62,052 nucleotides of DNA from Blattamonas nauphoetae. Lineage: Eukaryota; Preaxostyla; Oxymonadida. Positions 18,431 to 27,792 of this stretch are shown piece after piece. The position numbers were made by a program, and so were the translations under genes. Position 1 is the first letter of the stretch. Every line of letters starts with the position of its first letter. Where the stretch lies: the NCBI GenBank assembly GCA_033064195.1, contig JARBJD010000396.1, positions 1 to 62,052 on the forward strand. The letters run 5' to 3'. Under the pieces are notes generated by a model. The model was not told the DNA's origin. It did not search any database and worked only from the letters and a program-made list of their open reading frames with translations.

Positions 18431-20359
18431 TCAGAGAAGACCGAACTCAGCAATGAATTCTGGAGTTAAGTCGTCAATTGACTCAGCATGAAACTTCGTG
18501 TGTTGGATCGGAACGTAGACAACTTTTGACAAACAGGTGAGACCATTCAGTAGAGTAGCTACCACATTTCCGTGTTTGTATTCGATGAATTTCCCCACGA
18601 ATTGAAACTGTCTTCGCTTCTTCTGAAACTTGGCAACAGTCTTGTCCAAATCAAGGTGGATCAACAGAATGTTTCCTGGTTTGTATTTCCATAACATCTG
18701 AGTTGTCTGCTGTCTTTGGATGGCCTTCAATTGTTCTTCACCACTGGAGATGTACAGTGCTTCGATTTCACGATTGTTTTGTGCTTGTTGTGGAGTGAAT
18801 TTATTCCAGTACGCTCGATGAGGAGTCATGTTGTAGTATTCCACCATCTGATTCATCAATGGATGATTGGCCATCTGTGTTGCATTGTCTTGGAATCCAT
18901 CTCTGATTGTTCTGATCACTCGATCGACAATTCTATTGTGATTTGTGAATGGCGAACTTGTGAAATATGTGCTGACATTCAGATCCTTGAAAAACTCTGA
19001 TGCTTCTCTACTTGTCCATGCTGCTTCACCATCACCACGAATGTTGTTGACATGAACTCCACGATGATCAATCAGATCATTGATTGCAGTCTTGACTTTG
19101 CTCCATGATTTATCCAGAACAGGAATGACAACCAGGTATTTAGTGTTAATGTTGATTGCGAAGAGGTATATCTGAAGTACTGTTTTCGACGTTGGTGATT
19201 GGATAAAAACGAGATCAATTTCCCAGGATCCAAACTTGGGAGAGAAGTAAGGTCGATCACAATTCTGTGGAACCTTTCTGTCTGAAGTCTTCTGTGGATC
19301 ACCAGTAATTGCTTTGGACATGAACTGCATCTTTGATCGAAATGGATAGACAATTTTTTCCGTTGTTTTAGGAATCATTGGTGGATCAATTATCCTTTTG
19401 TCGCTTCCTTTTCCCCTCTGGATTTTCCTCGGATGTGCAGCACTCCATCTGTGATCAAATTCCTCATACCAATCCTGAAATGATCTTCCTCCAAATGGGA
19501 TTTGTTTTGTGTGAGTCAGAATGAAGTCAAGATCTTCGTTCGCAATCTTTCTGTTTATCGAGGCTCGAACAAATGTGTCTCTGTTCATTTTATTTGAATC
19601 CAGAATGTGTGAGGTAATAAAGTGTTCCATCTGCTTTAGATTATTCATTATTGAGTTCTCAGCTTTAATCTGTTCATCTTCTGAATCATTTCTCTGTTGA
19701 TGATCAAACAATCCTTTCATTCGTCCCAACTTATTGAGTACTTGCTGTGTCGTCGGTTCGTAGTGTCTGATCTCTCTCACTGGGTGGTTGAATGGAGTTG
19801 TTCTGATTGACATTGGTGGATTGGGAATAATGATATCATCCTCCTCCTCTTCAAATCTCCTCTCCTTCATTGGATATTCATATTCAAACCCCATTGATTT
19901 CAAGTTTCTTCTCAGTCCAGGTATAGTTGGAGATTCAGGCGATTCAATTGCTATTGGTCTTTGCACTGGAATTGTGATTGGGATTGGTGTAGCCTCTGCA
20001 GGCCTTCGAATCCGTGGTGAAAAATTCACTCCCTGATTCACCTCGTGATGATAAAATTGATATGCTTCGTATGCAAGTATAGCAGTGCTATCCCGAATAC
20101 GAATTCCTAGGAAGTTGCTTACAAATTGTTGAACTACTCTTCTTCCATCAGGTAGTGATAATTCAGGAGAGAATCCTCCATTGAACCAATCCTCGAAGTA
20201 TGTTTCATCATTTCCATCAAATGGTCCATTAGAATCAGCGCCATGATAGACAGGTAAAACGTTAGTTAAAGTCCATTTCTTTTCGACTATTTCGTTTTTA
20301 GAATGCTGTGTACACCGAAGTAACCTATTCACTAAAGTATTGATCTGTCGAGTGTTCAT
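18431..20359 (-). CDS. int: Polinton retroviral-type integrase
   Basis: A continuous 642-residue frame. Residues 1-360 are charged and unassigned, with a possible helical zone around GRMKGLFDHQQ. The rve core occupies about residues 370-540, with acidic residues in SWEIDLVFIQ, IRGDGEAAW and, 36 positions after the second, RIVDRVIRTI. Both copies have the same D-D-35-D pattern, so it is a feature of the family. A C-terminal module begins YKPGNILLIHLD. The enzyme would insert Polinton DNA into chromosomes. It ends about 20 bases from the neighbouring coiled-coil gene's region and begins just after the polymerase stop, suggesting coordinated expression. Confidence 0.85.
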   Translation of the reverse strand: MNTRQINTLVNRLLRCTQHSKNEIVEKKWTLTNVLPVYHGADSNGPFDGNDETYFEDWFNGGFSPELSLPDGRRVVQQFVSNFLGIRIRDSTAILAYEAYQFYHHEVNQGVNFSPRIRRPAEATPIPITIPVQRPIAIESPESPTIPGLRRNLKSMGFEYEYPMKERRFEEEEDDIIIPNPPMSIRTTPFNHPVREIRHYEPTTQQVLNKLGRMKGLFDHQQRNDSEDEQIKAENSIMNNLKQMEHFITSHILDSNKMNRDTFVRASINRKIANEDLDFILTHTKQIPFGGRSFQDWYEEFDHRWSAAHPRKIQRGKGSDKRIIDPPMIPKTTEKIVYPFRSKMQFMSKAITGDPQKTSDRKVPQNCDRPYFSPKFGSWEIDLVFIQSPTSKTVLQIYLFAININTKYLVVIPVLDKSWSKVKTAINDLIDHRGVHVNNIRGDGEAAWTSREASEFFKDLNVSTYFTSSPFTNHNRIVDRVIRTIRDGFQDNATQMANHPLMNQMVEYYNMTPHRAYWNKFTPQQAQNNREIEALYISSGEEQLKAIQRQQTTQMLWKYKPGNILLIHLDLDKTVAKFQKKRRQFQFVGKFIEYKHGNVVATLLNGLTCLSKVVYVPIQHTKFHAESIDDLTPEFIAEFGLL

Positions 20360-20382
20360 TTATTCAAAAATAAAGTTTGTGT

Positions 20383-23300
20383 TTATTCAATAATATAATC
20401 AGTAGCTTTCAGTCCATGAATGAATGGAGGACACGATTCATTTTCCAGTACGATTGCCTTCAGATGGATTCCACTGAGACTGAGTTTCTGTTGTTGTATT
20501 TTTGCTATCTCAAATCCATTTGTATTCTCTTCGCTCACGATTCTTCTTGTCTGGAACGCATCATTCTGATGCTTGAACCGTTTTACGGTGAAGTTCAATG
20601 TGGTTGTCACTGTTTTCACTCCATTCAGACACTTCACATAATCTTCGCTTGTGATATTTGTTTTCTTCAGAGACACTCCTTTGATTTTGCATTTCTCATC
20701 GAGAGAGTAACACTTTGGTGCAAGACAGATCATCTGTTCACCTTCCTTTTCAATAGCTAATCCCAACAGCTTCTTCTCATCATCAACTCCTTTTTCAGGA
20801 TTGGGAAACCATTCATATTTGTGTGCATCATAGAATTCCTTGTCAGCAATCACGTGCTCAAATTGTTGATGAATTCCAGCGTCTGGATCTCCACTAATTG
20901 CCCAGTATGCAGAGTCAGTATCTCCCTCACAGAAGTGAATCTTGTTCATGTCTAGACACTTGTACATGAAGTTGTAGATGAAATTCAGATACCAGAACTT
21001 GGCATTGTCGAGTGTGAATACTGCTTCTTGCAGACAAGTTTTACACGATGCTTTCTCTCTGTCTTCAATCACGATGTAGTTGTCCTCATTGATCTCTCGA
21101 GTCGCCACAAATCCTTTCATCATTTGTTTCAAGTATGTTCTCTTCTCATTGCAGATTGTGATTGAGTTGTACTTCTCAGTGTTCATTCCATCATATCCGT
21201 AACTTCCATTCAAGTTGGTCTTACAGAATTGTTCCTTTCCTTTGTTCCCAACCTTCATTGCTTCTATTCGATCATTCATGAAAGAGGTCACAAATGGTTC
21301 GAATCCAGCATGTCTCGAGAATACCATCACACTCTTTACATCATCAATTATGAAGTGGCAATGGTCGATGAGGAACCACAGATAGTATGTCGAAAAGAAC
21401 ATATACTGATCGTGTGTGCTCAAGAGTTGGGTCAGCTTCCGTTGTTTGTCATCAGTCTTCAATCCATGTTTCTTCATCAACGAATAGGTCTTCTCTCCAA
21501 TGTTTTCTTCTGTCGTATTGACAATGATGTTTCTGAAGATTGGTGGGAAGTTCATGAAATCATTAATGTGCTTTTCATCGATGTGTCCTTTTAATTCTGC
21601 AACGAAAAGGGTCTTCTGATTCTTGTCTTCGATAATCTTTCGACATTCTTTATCTCCTGTTGCGGTGAATAAGCATCTTCCTGGCATGTACATTCTGTGT
21701 TTAGTGTACGGATTGTTCTTGTTCTTGATTGATGAAAAAGCACTTGGATAAAGTGAATTAAAGTCAACACCACAAACGTGAGTCATTATGTGTTCTGTGT
21801 CCTTGGAGATAACCTTTCCATCTTCATATGTGAAGTGATTGATTGGAGTCACGTCTTTGATGTTCTGTCTGTGCTGAACATTCGATAATCCACCAGTCAC
21901 TGCTGCTCTCAGTTCATGGTAGGTTTGCTCATGTGTCAGAGTCATCGGCAATGATTTCCAGATGCAGTACTTCTTCAGTTGAATTCTCAATCGAGTGAGA
22001 TGCTCGTCCTTGTCTGACTTGTAGGTGTTGCAGTAATCACAACAGATCTTTACGTTCTCTTTTGAATGTCCTTTCGAATTGTCGATTCTGTCCAATGTTG
22101 GTTTGACTGCTTGTGTGAAGTGACATTTGCAGATGTAGCAAACTCTCTTGCATTGTTGAACAAACCAGTCGTAGTCTGCTTCAGTGACGTTTTTGTCAGT
22201 ATTGCGATGAGCTTTCTGGTCTTGATACCTGTATCCTTCAACTTTGTACTTCCAGTATTGTTTGGTGATTTTGATTGGTCCAGATTCGTCACATTCGTTG
22301 TAGTCAGCATCAATATCAAAATCCTTGTAGGCACAAGCATACTTGATTGCAGATGCATTTGCTGACAATGAGAGATTGTGCAACATATCCACTTTGTACT
22401 GGAAGTTCAAATTGATTAACGTGTCTAATGGTGCAATCATGCATTCGACGTCTCTGATGTTGTAGAACTTTAGGTAATCCCATCTGTTCTTGAATCCTTG
22501 CTTGTTCCAATCGTCAAGGTACAATTGGTAGTCAGTGTCGGACATTTCACTGTTGTTCAGACTGGAGTAGAATTCATATTTGGAGAATGGTTCTTGTTTG
22601 CTCAGTACTGTGTCGTAGTCTGATGAATCAAATGATTCGTAGGCAAAGAAAGATTTCTGAAGTGTTGTGTTTCCTCCAAAAGCCTTCACTGCATTATCCA
22701 AAGTCATTGGTCCTGTGTATGACATCATGTCGATGAACCGAAGGACCTGTTGGGTTTTCTCGTGTCTGATCAATACTTGTTTATACTTTGTTGTTGATCC
22801 AAGGAAGCTCACAACTTTCCAATCCTTGTCGACGAGATCTCGGAAGATGAGATTGATGTCAAATCTGGAGCTGTTGAACCCAATCACACTGACTTCATTT
22901 TGTGAGGGAATCTCTGGATCTTCATACAGGTTGTTCTCTCGAACTGTTTCAGCAAACTTGAAGAGTTCTCTGATCCATTGCTTCACAAAGTCCTTTCCAT
23001 CTCGAAGATCAAAATAAATTGACTTCACTCCTGCTTTTGTTTTGATTGCTGATGCAACAGAGAGAGGTTTCAAGTGTGAGATCAACTGTGTATTGTCATC
23101 AGAGAATAGATTGTCAAGAATGAGATCCTCCATTGTTTCGAAATCGTATGTGATGTAGTACTGTGTTGGTTTGAACTCATTCTGTCTTTTGTGTGCCATC
23201 AGAAATTCAAATGTTCTATTGTTGAGAATATGTGGAACATATGGTCGTGGTGTTTTATCGAGTGAGATCTTCTTCACATGTTTTCCATCAAGTTCCTTAC

Positions 23301-24774
23301 ATTCAGCAAGATGTTTCTCGTAGTATCTCTTGAAGTTTGTATCCTTCACTTGGAATCCTCTCGATTGACAGTATGGACATAGTTTGTATCCAGTTAATGT
23401 CTCTGGATCCACAATGAACATCACATGGACGAGAGTTGCAGTCAGTGGAATCATCAGAATGGGGAGAACTCTTGCATCATCATTTTCGTTGACATACGAT
23501 TGACTGAGGAAATACTTCTTCTTGTCTTCATCAAATTCATAAATGTGAACTGTGATGTTGAATTGAATCATTGCTTTCTCAATATCACATGCAATATCAA
23601 ATCCAGGATATTTTCGTAAATGTGGTGTCAATTGATGTGATCTAAGATGTGTGAGATTCATCCATTTTGCGAACAGTTTGTATGCTTCAGTATTCCTCAT
23701 TTTAATTGATGTCTTCTTCCCTTGAACCTCAGGAAGTGTGAGGAATGATAGAGCTTGAAAGAAGCAGATGTTGTACTCAGAATCAATGTACCGAACGTTT
23801 CTCGTTCTGATGTGTTCAGTAAGAATTGCATTCGCTTTTCCTGCAACTGGGAATCGATAGACTGCAACTAGAATGGAGTGGAATGCAATGTACATTGTCT
23901 TCGTATCCATCAATGTTCTCTCTTGTGATTCTTTGATCAGATTGATAGCATATTTGGAATATTCATTGATGTCTCCTGCACTTCTGATCACCGTTGGGAA
24001 ACTCTTCGATGTGTTCTCCAATTCTGGTCTGAAGTCTTTGTATGTTGTCTCATCTTTGTCTTTTCTCTCGATGATCTTTCCGAAGTCAATACTAATCTTG
24101 AATGGATGATCCTTCTCTTTTTCGAACACTGCTTTGATGAAGTTTGTGATTTCTTCAACATTCTTCAGATGATTGTGGAAGTACAACTGATATGGTTTTC
24201 CATTTTCTTCAACCTTCTCGACTTCATTCTTTTTGAACTTCCTTCGTGCATCCATGAGACAAGAATTGAAGGCTGCTTTGTCACGTGGTTCAGCAAGTAG
24301 TATGCATTCTTCAAATCCATCGAATGTCTGCACTTCTCTTTTTTCCATTTGTTCATTTTTCTTTTGAATGATCAACAGATTCTTCATCCAATGATCCATT
24401 AACTTTTCTTCAATTGATTTCAGCTTCCATGTCATTCTGAACACTTGCTTTTTCAGTTCATCTTTGTTCACTCTTGGATTTGCTTTCATGTTTTCCACGA
24501 TCATTCGGTGAGCAAGTCGATCTTCTGACGCCATCTGTTGTCGAAGTTTAACTTGTTCAAGAAAATCTGGAATGAGATTGAGATCGAGATTCTTTGTTGG
24601 ATGTGGAAACTCGAGATCTTTGTGTTGAAGCATATTCAGGAGAAATGAACGATGATGTTGATAATTTTTGCTGTCTGGAATATACGTTCGACCATCACTA
24701 AATTGAAATTGTGCATTCGGAAAGAGATCTCGAATTTCTTGAATTCTTTCCTTGACTGGTTTTAGCAGTGCCAT
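20383..24774 (-). CDS. polB: Polinton protein-primed family B DNA polymerase
   Basis: A full-length frame of 1,463 residues. Residues 1-300 are charged and helical. Residues about 330-455 contain YIDSEYNICFFQALSFL and a later LVHVMFIVD, a layout reminiscent of OTU-type cysteine proteases. A CPYC...H zinc-finger-like segment sits near 465-490. Exonuclease motifs are YDFETME (about 544), FNSSRFD (about 634) and YNIRDVE (about 771). A CYIC...LDRIDNSKGH...CCDYCN segment at about 880-915 looks like a zinc-bound HNH-type fold inserted before the palm. Polymerase motifs are DFNSLYPS (about 1,004), KTNLNGSYGYDG (about 1,185) and GDTDS (about 1,284). It would copy the element from protein-primed ends. 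The extra domains are inference from pattern. Confidence 0.9.
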   Translation of the reverse strand: MALLKPVKERIQEIRDLFPNAQFQFSDGRTYIPDSKNYQHHRSFLLNMLQHKDLEFPHPTKNLDLNLIPDFLEQVKLRQQMASEDRLAHRMIVENMKANPRVNKDELKKQVFRMTWKLKSIEEKLMDHWMKNLLIIQKKNEQMEKREVQTFDGFEECILLAEPRDKAAFNSCLMDARRKFKKNEVEKVEENGKPYQLYFHNHLKNVEEITNFIKAVFEKEKDHPFKISIDFGKIIERKDKDETTYKDFRPELENTSKSFPTVIRSAGDINEYSKYAINLIKESQERTLMDTKTMYIAFHSILVAVYRFPVAGKANAILTEHIRTRNVRYIDSEYNICFFQALSFLTLPEVQGKKTSIKMRNTEAYKLFAKWMNLTHLRSHQLTPHLRKYPGFDIACDIEKAMIQFNITVHIYEFDEDKKKYFLSQSYVNENDDARVLPILMIPLTATLVHVMFIVDPETLTGYKLCPYCQSRGFQVKDTNFKRYYEKHLAECKELDGKHVKKISLDKTPRPYVPHILNNRTFEFLMAHKRQNEFKPTQYYITYDFETMEDLILDNLFSDDNTQLISHLKPLSVASAIKTKAGVKSIYFDLRDGKDFVKQWIRELFKFAETVRENNLYEDPEIPSQNEVSVIGFNSSRFDINLIFRDLVDKDWKVVSFLGSTTKYKQVLIRHEKTQQVLRFIDMMSYTGPMTLDNAVKAFGGNTTLQKSFFAYESFDSSDYDTVLSKQEPFSKYEFYSSLNNSEMSDTDYQLYLDDWNKQGFKNRWDYLKFYNIRDVECMIAPLDTLINLNFQYKVDMLHNLSLSANASAIKYACAYKDFDIDADYNECDESGPIKITKQYWKYKVEGYRYQDQKAHRNTDKNVTEADYDWFVQQCKRVCYICKCHFTQAVKPTLDRIDNSKGHSKENVKICCDYCNTYKSDKDEHLTRLRIQLKKYCIWKSLPMTLTHEQTYHELRAAVTGGLSNVQHRQNIKDVTPINHFTYEDGKVISKDTEHIMTHVCGVDFNSLYPSAFSSIKNKNNPYTKHRMYMPGRCLFTATGDKECRKIIEDKNQKTLFVAELKGHIDEKHINDFMNFPPIFRNIIVNTTEENIGEKTYSLMKKHGLKTDDKQRKLTQLLSTHDQYMFFSTYYLWFLIDHCHFIIDDVKSVMVFSRHAGFEPFVTSFMNDRIEAMKVGNKGKEQFCKTNLNGSYGYDGMNTEKYNSITICNEKRTYLKQMMKGFVATREINEDNYIVIEDREKASCKTCLQEAVFTLDNAKFWYLNFIYNFMYKCLDMNKIHFCEGDTDSAYWAISGDPDAGIHQQFEHVIADKEFYDAHKYEWFPNPEKGVDDEKKLLGLAIEKEGEQMICLAPKCYSLDEKCKIKGVSLKKTNITSEDYVKCLNGVKTVTTTLNFTVKRFKHQNDAFQTRRIVSEENTNGFEIAKIQQQKLSLSGIHLKAIVLENESCPPFIHGLKATDYIIE

Positions 24775-24815
24775 TTACTACAAATTAAAAAATCCGAAAA
24801 TAAAAAAAGTTGAGC
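24775..24815 (-). promoter_or_regulatory. AT-rich promoter-like box before the Polinton polymerase
   Basis: On the minus strand TTTTTTTATTTT precedes ATTTTTTAATTTGTAG and the ATG. The same layout (TTTTTATTTTT, then 5-25 bases, then AAATG) lies before nearly every gene in both copies. Confidence 0.5.
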
Positions 24816-24817
24816 GT

Positions 24818-25207
24818 TTATTTCTGTTTTCTCTGATGGGGCTTTTTCAGTGCCTTTAACCAGGAATCAAGTCTAATTCTGAACACTTCACTTCCGCCAA
24901 TCTCTCGATATGTGAATGGAACCAGAACTTTGGTGTACTCACCAACGAGTTCACAATTGTATTTCTTCAGTTCATTTTCGACGAATGATTGAGTGTAGTG
25001 TCGACGTTTCGCTAAGTGAGGTCTGTTTCCTTGATTCCACAACTTTGGTTTTATTCTCCATTCAACTCCCTCATGAACATACGTCACCAGAACATTATTT
25101 CTGACATACTCAGAGACTAGCGAACAGTTCTCTTCTCTCATTGATTCAATTAATGCTTGTTCTGAACATACTCGACGTCTTTCCTTGTACATCGCAGTTG
25201 GATTCAT
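24818..25207 (-). CDS. Polinton repeat-module protein, 129 residues
   Basis: It starts MNPTAMYKER and is made almost entirely of two modules: NCSLVSEYVRNNVLVTYVHE with GVEWRIKPKLW, and NCELVGEYTKVLVPFTYR with IRLDSWLKALKKPH. It shares these modules with the 205-residue protein at 15,099-15,716. This gene lies upstream of the polymerase, while its relative lies near the other end of the element. A nucleic-acid-binding role is plausible because of the basic ends but not shown. Confidence 0.6.
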   Translation of the reverse strand: MNPTAMYKERRRVCSEQALIESMREENCSLVSEYVRNNVLVTYVHEGVEWRIKPKLWNQGNRPHLAKRRHYTQSFVENELKKYNCELVGEYTKVLVPFTYREIGGSEVFRIRLDSWLKALKKPHQRKQK

Positions 25208-25245
25208 TTAATACAAATTAAAAAATTCAAAAATAAAAAATAACA
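25208..25245 (-). promoter_or_regulatory. AT-rich promoter-like box before a repeat-module gene
   Basis: The minus strand reads TTTTTTATTTTTGAATTTTT then AATTTGTATTAAATG, the same two-box arrangement seen before the polymerase and the 27,792 gene. Confidence 0.5.
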
Positions 25246-25342
25246 ACGAGTTTTATTATTGGAGATCTTTTTGAAGTAACCAATTTGGTAATTTTCTTTT
25301 CACGTACTTCATCCAGATTTCGGCACAGATTGGTCGATAATA

Positions 25343-25388
25343 TAGTCTGGATTTAACCCGATACTTTAATTTAACCCGATACCCTCCA
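25343..25388 (+). repeat. Left terminal inverted repeat of the pogo-like element
   Basis: TAGTCTGGA followed by TTTAACCCGATACTTTAA and a second TTTAACCCGATAC. It pairs imperfectly with 27,343-27,388. Confidence 0.8.
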
Positions 25389-25563
25389 CAGTGTCACTGG
25401 TTACCCAAATTTATCTGTTTTCGTCATTTCCCCCACAACCTCATTTTATGCGTCTCGATTTTTGTGCTCAAAATGATACAAAAGTGGTGATTGGCCATCG
25501 TTTGATGACGAGAACCAATAAATCTTTGAGTTGTTGAAGTCATGTTCGATCAGACCCACAACA

Positions 25564-27178
25564 ATGGAAAAAGACCGCCCAATCTCACCTCCTCTTTCAC
25601 CACGAGATGTTTCGCATCTCATGAGTGGAAGTGATATAAGATCACTTCCATCTCGAGTGGAAAGAGGTTTGAAAATTTACGCGGAGCACAATGTGACACT
25701 TGACACCGTCGTTCAAGCTGGTGTTTGCAGCGAAGCGGCTCTGAAACGTGGAAGAAAAGCTGAAAAAGAAAATCGTCCACCTGGAAAAGATGGAAGGCCA
25801 CTATTGATGACAACTCGTGATGAGAGTGAACTATATGACAAAATTCTGACCAAAATCGTTGAGAAAAAACCCATGAAAAAGGCTGAGATTCTTCAAGAAG
25901 TTTGTTTTTTTCACGGTTTTCATTTTCTAGATGAATGGTATTTACGCAAAGAGCGTGAGATTCAATCCTGACCATCCCACGTTGAGCATGTGGAACGTCA
26001 ACGCTTTCCTCAAACGCCATTCTCTCCTCGACACAATGAAACCTGGGTATCTAGACCCTGATCGGTTGAAAGCAAGCACTCGTGCGAACATTGTGGGTTG
26101 GTTTGAACTTTTGGAAAATACCATAAAATCGGAAAACATCCATGAAGATCTAATCTTCAACATGGATGAATCATCTCTCCGGATCGGAGAAGACTATTCA
26201 TCTTTAGTGGTTTACTACGCTGGTGAACCATGTCCTCCGATTCCGTCCTCTTCTCGAGTCCAAAATGCTACTCTCGTGGGAACAGTCAATTCGACCGGAA
26301 TTCATCTGGATCCTATTTTACTCTGGCCTTCAAAGCTTCCGGTGAAAGAATTCGAAAAATTTGGTCAACACCACATCAAGGTCAATAACAACGAATCGGG
26401 ATGGATGAACACAAAGACATACGTTGAAATTATGTCCAACAACATAATTCCAGAAATCGTTTCTTTTCGTCACGCAATCCACAAATCAAATCGAAATGCT
26501 CTGCTATTGATGGACGGGCATCTCACAAGGCACAATCAAGAAATTATTGCCCTTTGTCAGCAGCACCATATCCATATTCTCATCTACCCATCACACACCT
26601 CACACATTCTTCAGGTGTGTGATCAGTTCATCTTCTCCAATTTGAAGCAACAATTGAAACGATTATTCATTCCACCATCATCTTCAAGCATTGTCGACTA
26701 TCGGGTCAACCTGGCAAAGGCTCTTCCTGACGCTGTTGGTGAAGCGTTCAAATCGTCGACCATCTTGGCGTCATTCAACCGATGTGGGTGTTTTCCCCTT
26801 TCTCTGGAGGCGACTCTGATGAACCTGAAAAAATTCTGTCCGCAAATTGATATTTCATTCCTTCACCAATTTAACACTCGAACCGACCTCCTCCTCAAAC
26901 CAAGTTCTTTTCTCCCTCCAAATGAGGTCCAAACCAATCACGGATCTCTGCTGACCTCATTTCACAACATTATGAAAACAACTCCCAGGAAACAGACTCT
27001 CATCACAGATTTCACTGTTCCTCGCGAATATATTTCTCGAGATTCACAATCAAGGAGAGTGAGGGACCGCCCAGCTCCACGTCGCCGCCGAAGCCACTCT
27101 CGATCCGAAAGTGATGAAGCAGGTCCCGAATCTCGGAGAAGGCTTGTTCGTCGAGAAATGGTGCGAGATGACGATTAA
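25564..27178 (+). CDS. pogo-like DDE_1 transposase, one intron
   Basis: Two exons, 25,564-25,899 and 25,931-27,178, joined at a 31-base intron (GTTTGT...TTCTAG) in phase 0, give 527 residues. The N-terminal part has a basic helix-turn-helix region (VERGLKIYAEHNVTLDTVV) fitting a Psq/CENP-B type DNA-binding domain. The catalytic domain shows FNMDESS, LLLMDGHLTRHN and YPSHTSHILQVCDQF, the DDE_1 signature with 35 residues between the last two aspartates. The C-terminus is Arg/Ser-rich. It cuts and pastes the element at TA sites. Both exons are open, so the gene may be functional. Its intron resembles host introns in length and pyrimidine-rich end. Confidence 0.8.
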
Positions 27179-27342
27179 GAAGAATCCTGACACTGACTTA
27201 TTGAAACAATAAAGTCGATCAAATAGTCAAAATATCACTTCACAATTACGTATAATTATATTTTGTTCCCAAAAATATCCAAAATGATTCGTAAAAATGG
27301 AGAAAGAAGCAATGAAAAAAATGATGTGTTCTGATCAACCAC

Positions 27343-27388
27343 GGAAGAGTATCGGGTTTTATCAAAGTAACGGGTTTTATCTACACTA
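27343..27388 (-). repeat. Right terminal inverted repeat of the pogo-like element
   Basis: The reverse complement reads TAGTGTAGATAAAACCCG then a second AAAACCCGATAC. It has diverged slightly from the left repeat but keeps the two-site structure. Confidence 0.8.
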
Positions 27389-27792
27389 TATTCGAACGAT
27401 TCTGGTTTCATCTTCGAGAAACTTTGAGGTTTTGCTCTCAACATGTTCTTCACCATTTGACTGATCTGTTCTTTCGATAGTCTGACGTATAACTCCTCCG
27501 ATGCACAGGAAAGTTTTCTGACGTCTGCGATTTGACAGATCAGTTGAGGTTGGTTTCGTCGCCATTTCTTTGTGTCATAGTTCATCCAAGTTGGGTTATC
27601 AATGTCAACATATTTTTGGAATAATTGTTTTAAAGTTTTGAAATTGACAATCAGTTCTGGTTTCCACAATCCTAATTTCATGAGAAATAAATGATTCTGA
27701 CAAAGGAAATTCATTATATCACTGTCCTTTCGATTGGGATTAGTGTATTCTAAAATTTGTTCATGTTCTTCGATGAGTTCTAGCTGTGCCAT
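27389..27792 (-). pseudogene. Small Polinton gene interrupted by the pogo-like element
   Basis: A frame starting MAQLELIEEHEQ, preceded by the AT-rich box typical of Polinton genes (27,801-27,827). It is acidic and helical and runs into the pogo-like element. Further coding-like sequence in the same direction lies beyond the transposon's other end near 25,260-25,340. No family was recognised. Confidence 0.6.

Larger units (their letters stand above)
25343..27388 (+). mobile_element. pogo-like Tc1/mariner-superfamily transposon
   Basis: A 2,046-bp element bounded by TA duplications (25,341-25,342 and 27,389-27,390). The imperfect terminal inverted repeats, about 45 bp, start TAGT and contain two copies of TTTAACCCGATAC-like sequence 17 bp apart, probably the transposase binding sites. 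One gene with a DDE_1 (pogo/Tigger type) transposase fills the element. It has landed inside Polinton copy 2, within the gene whose start is at 27,792, so it is younger than that copy. A fold-back element at 35,658-36,988 has the same ends. Confidence 0.85.
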
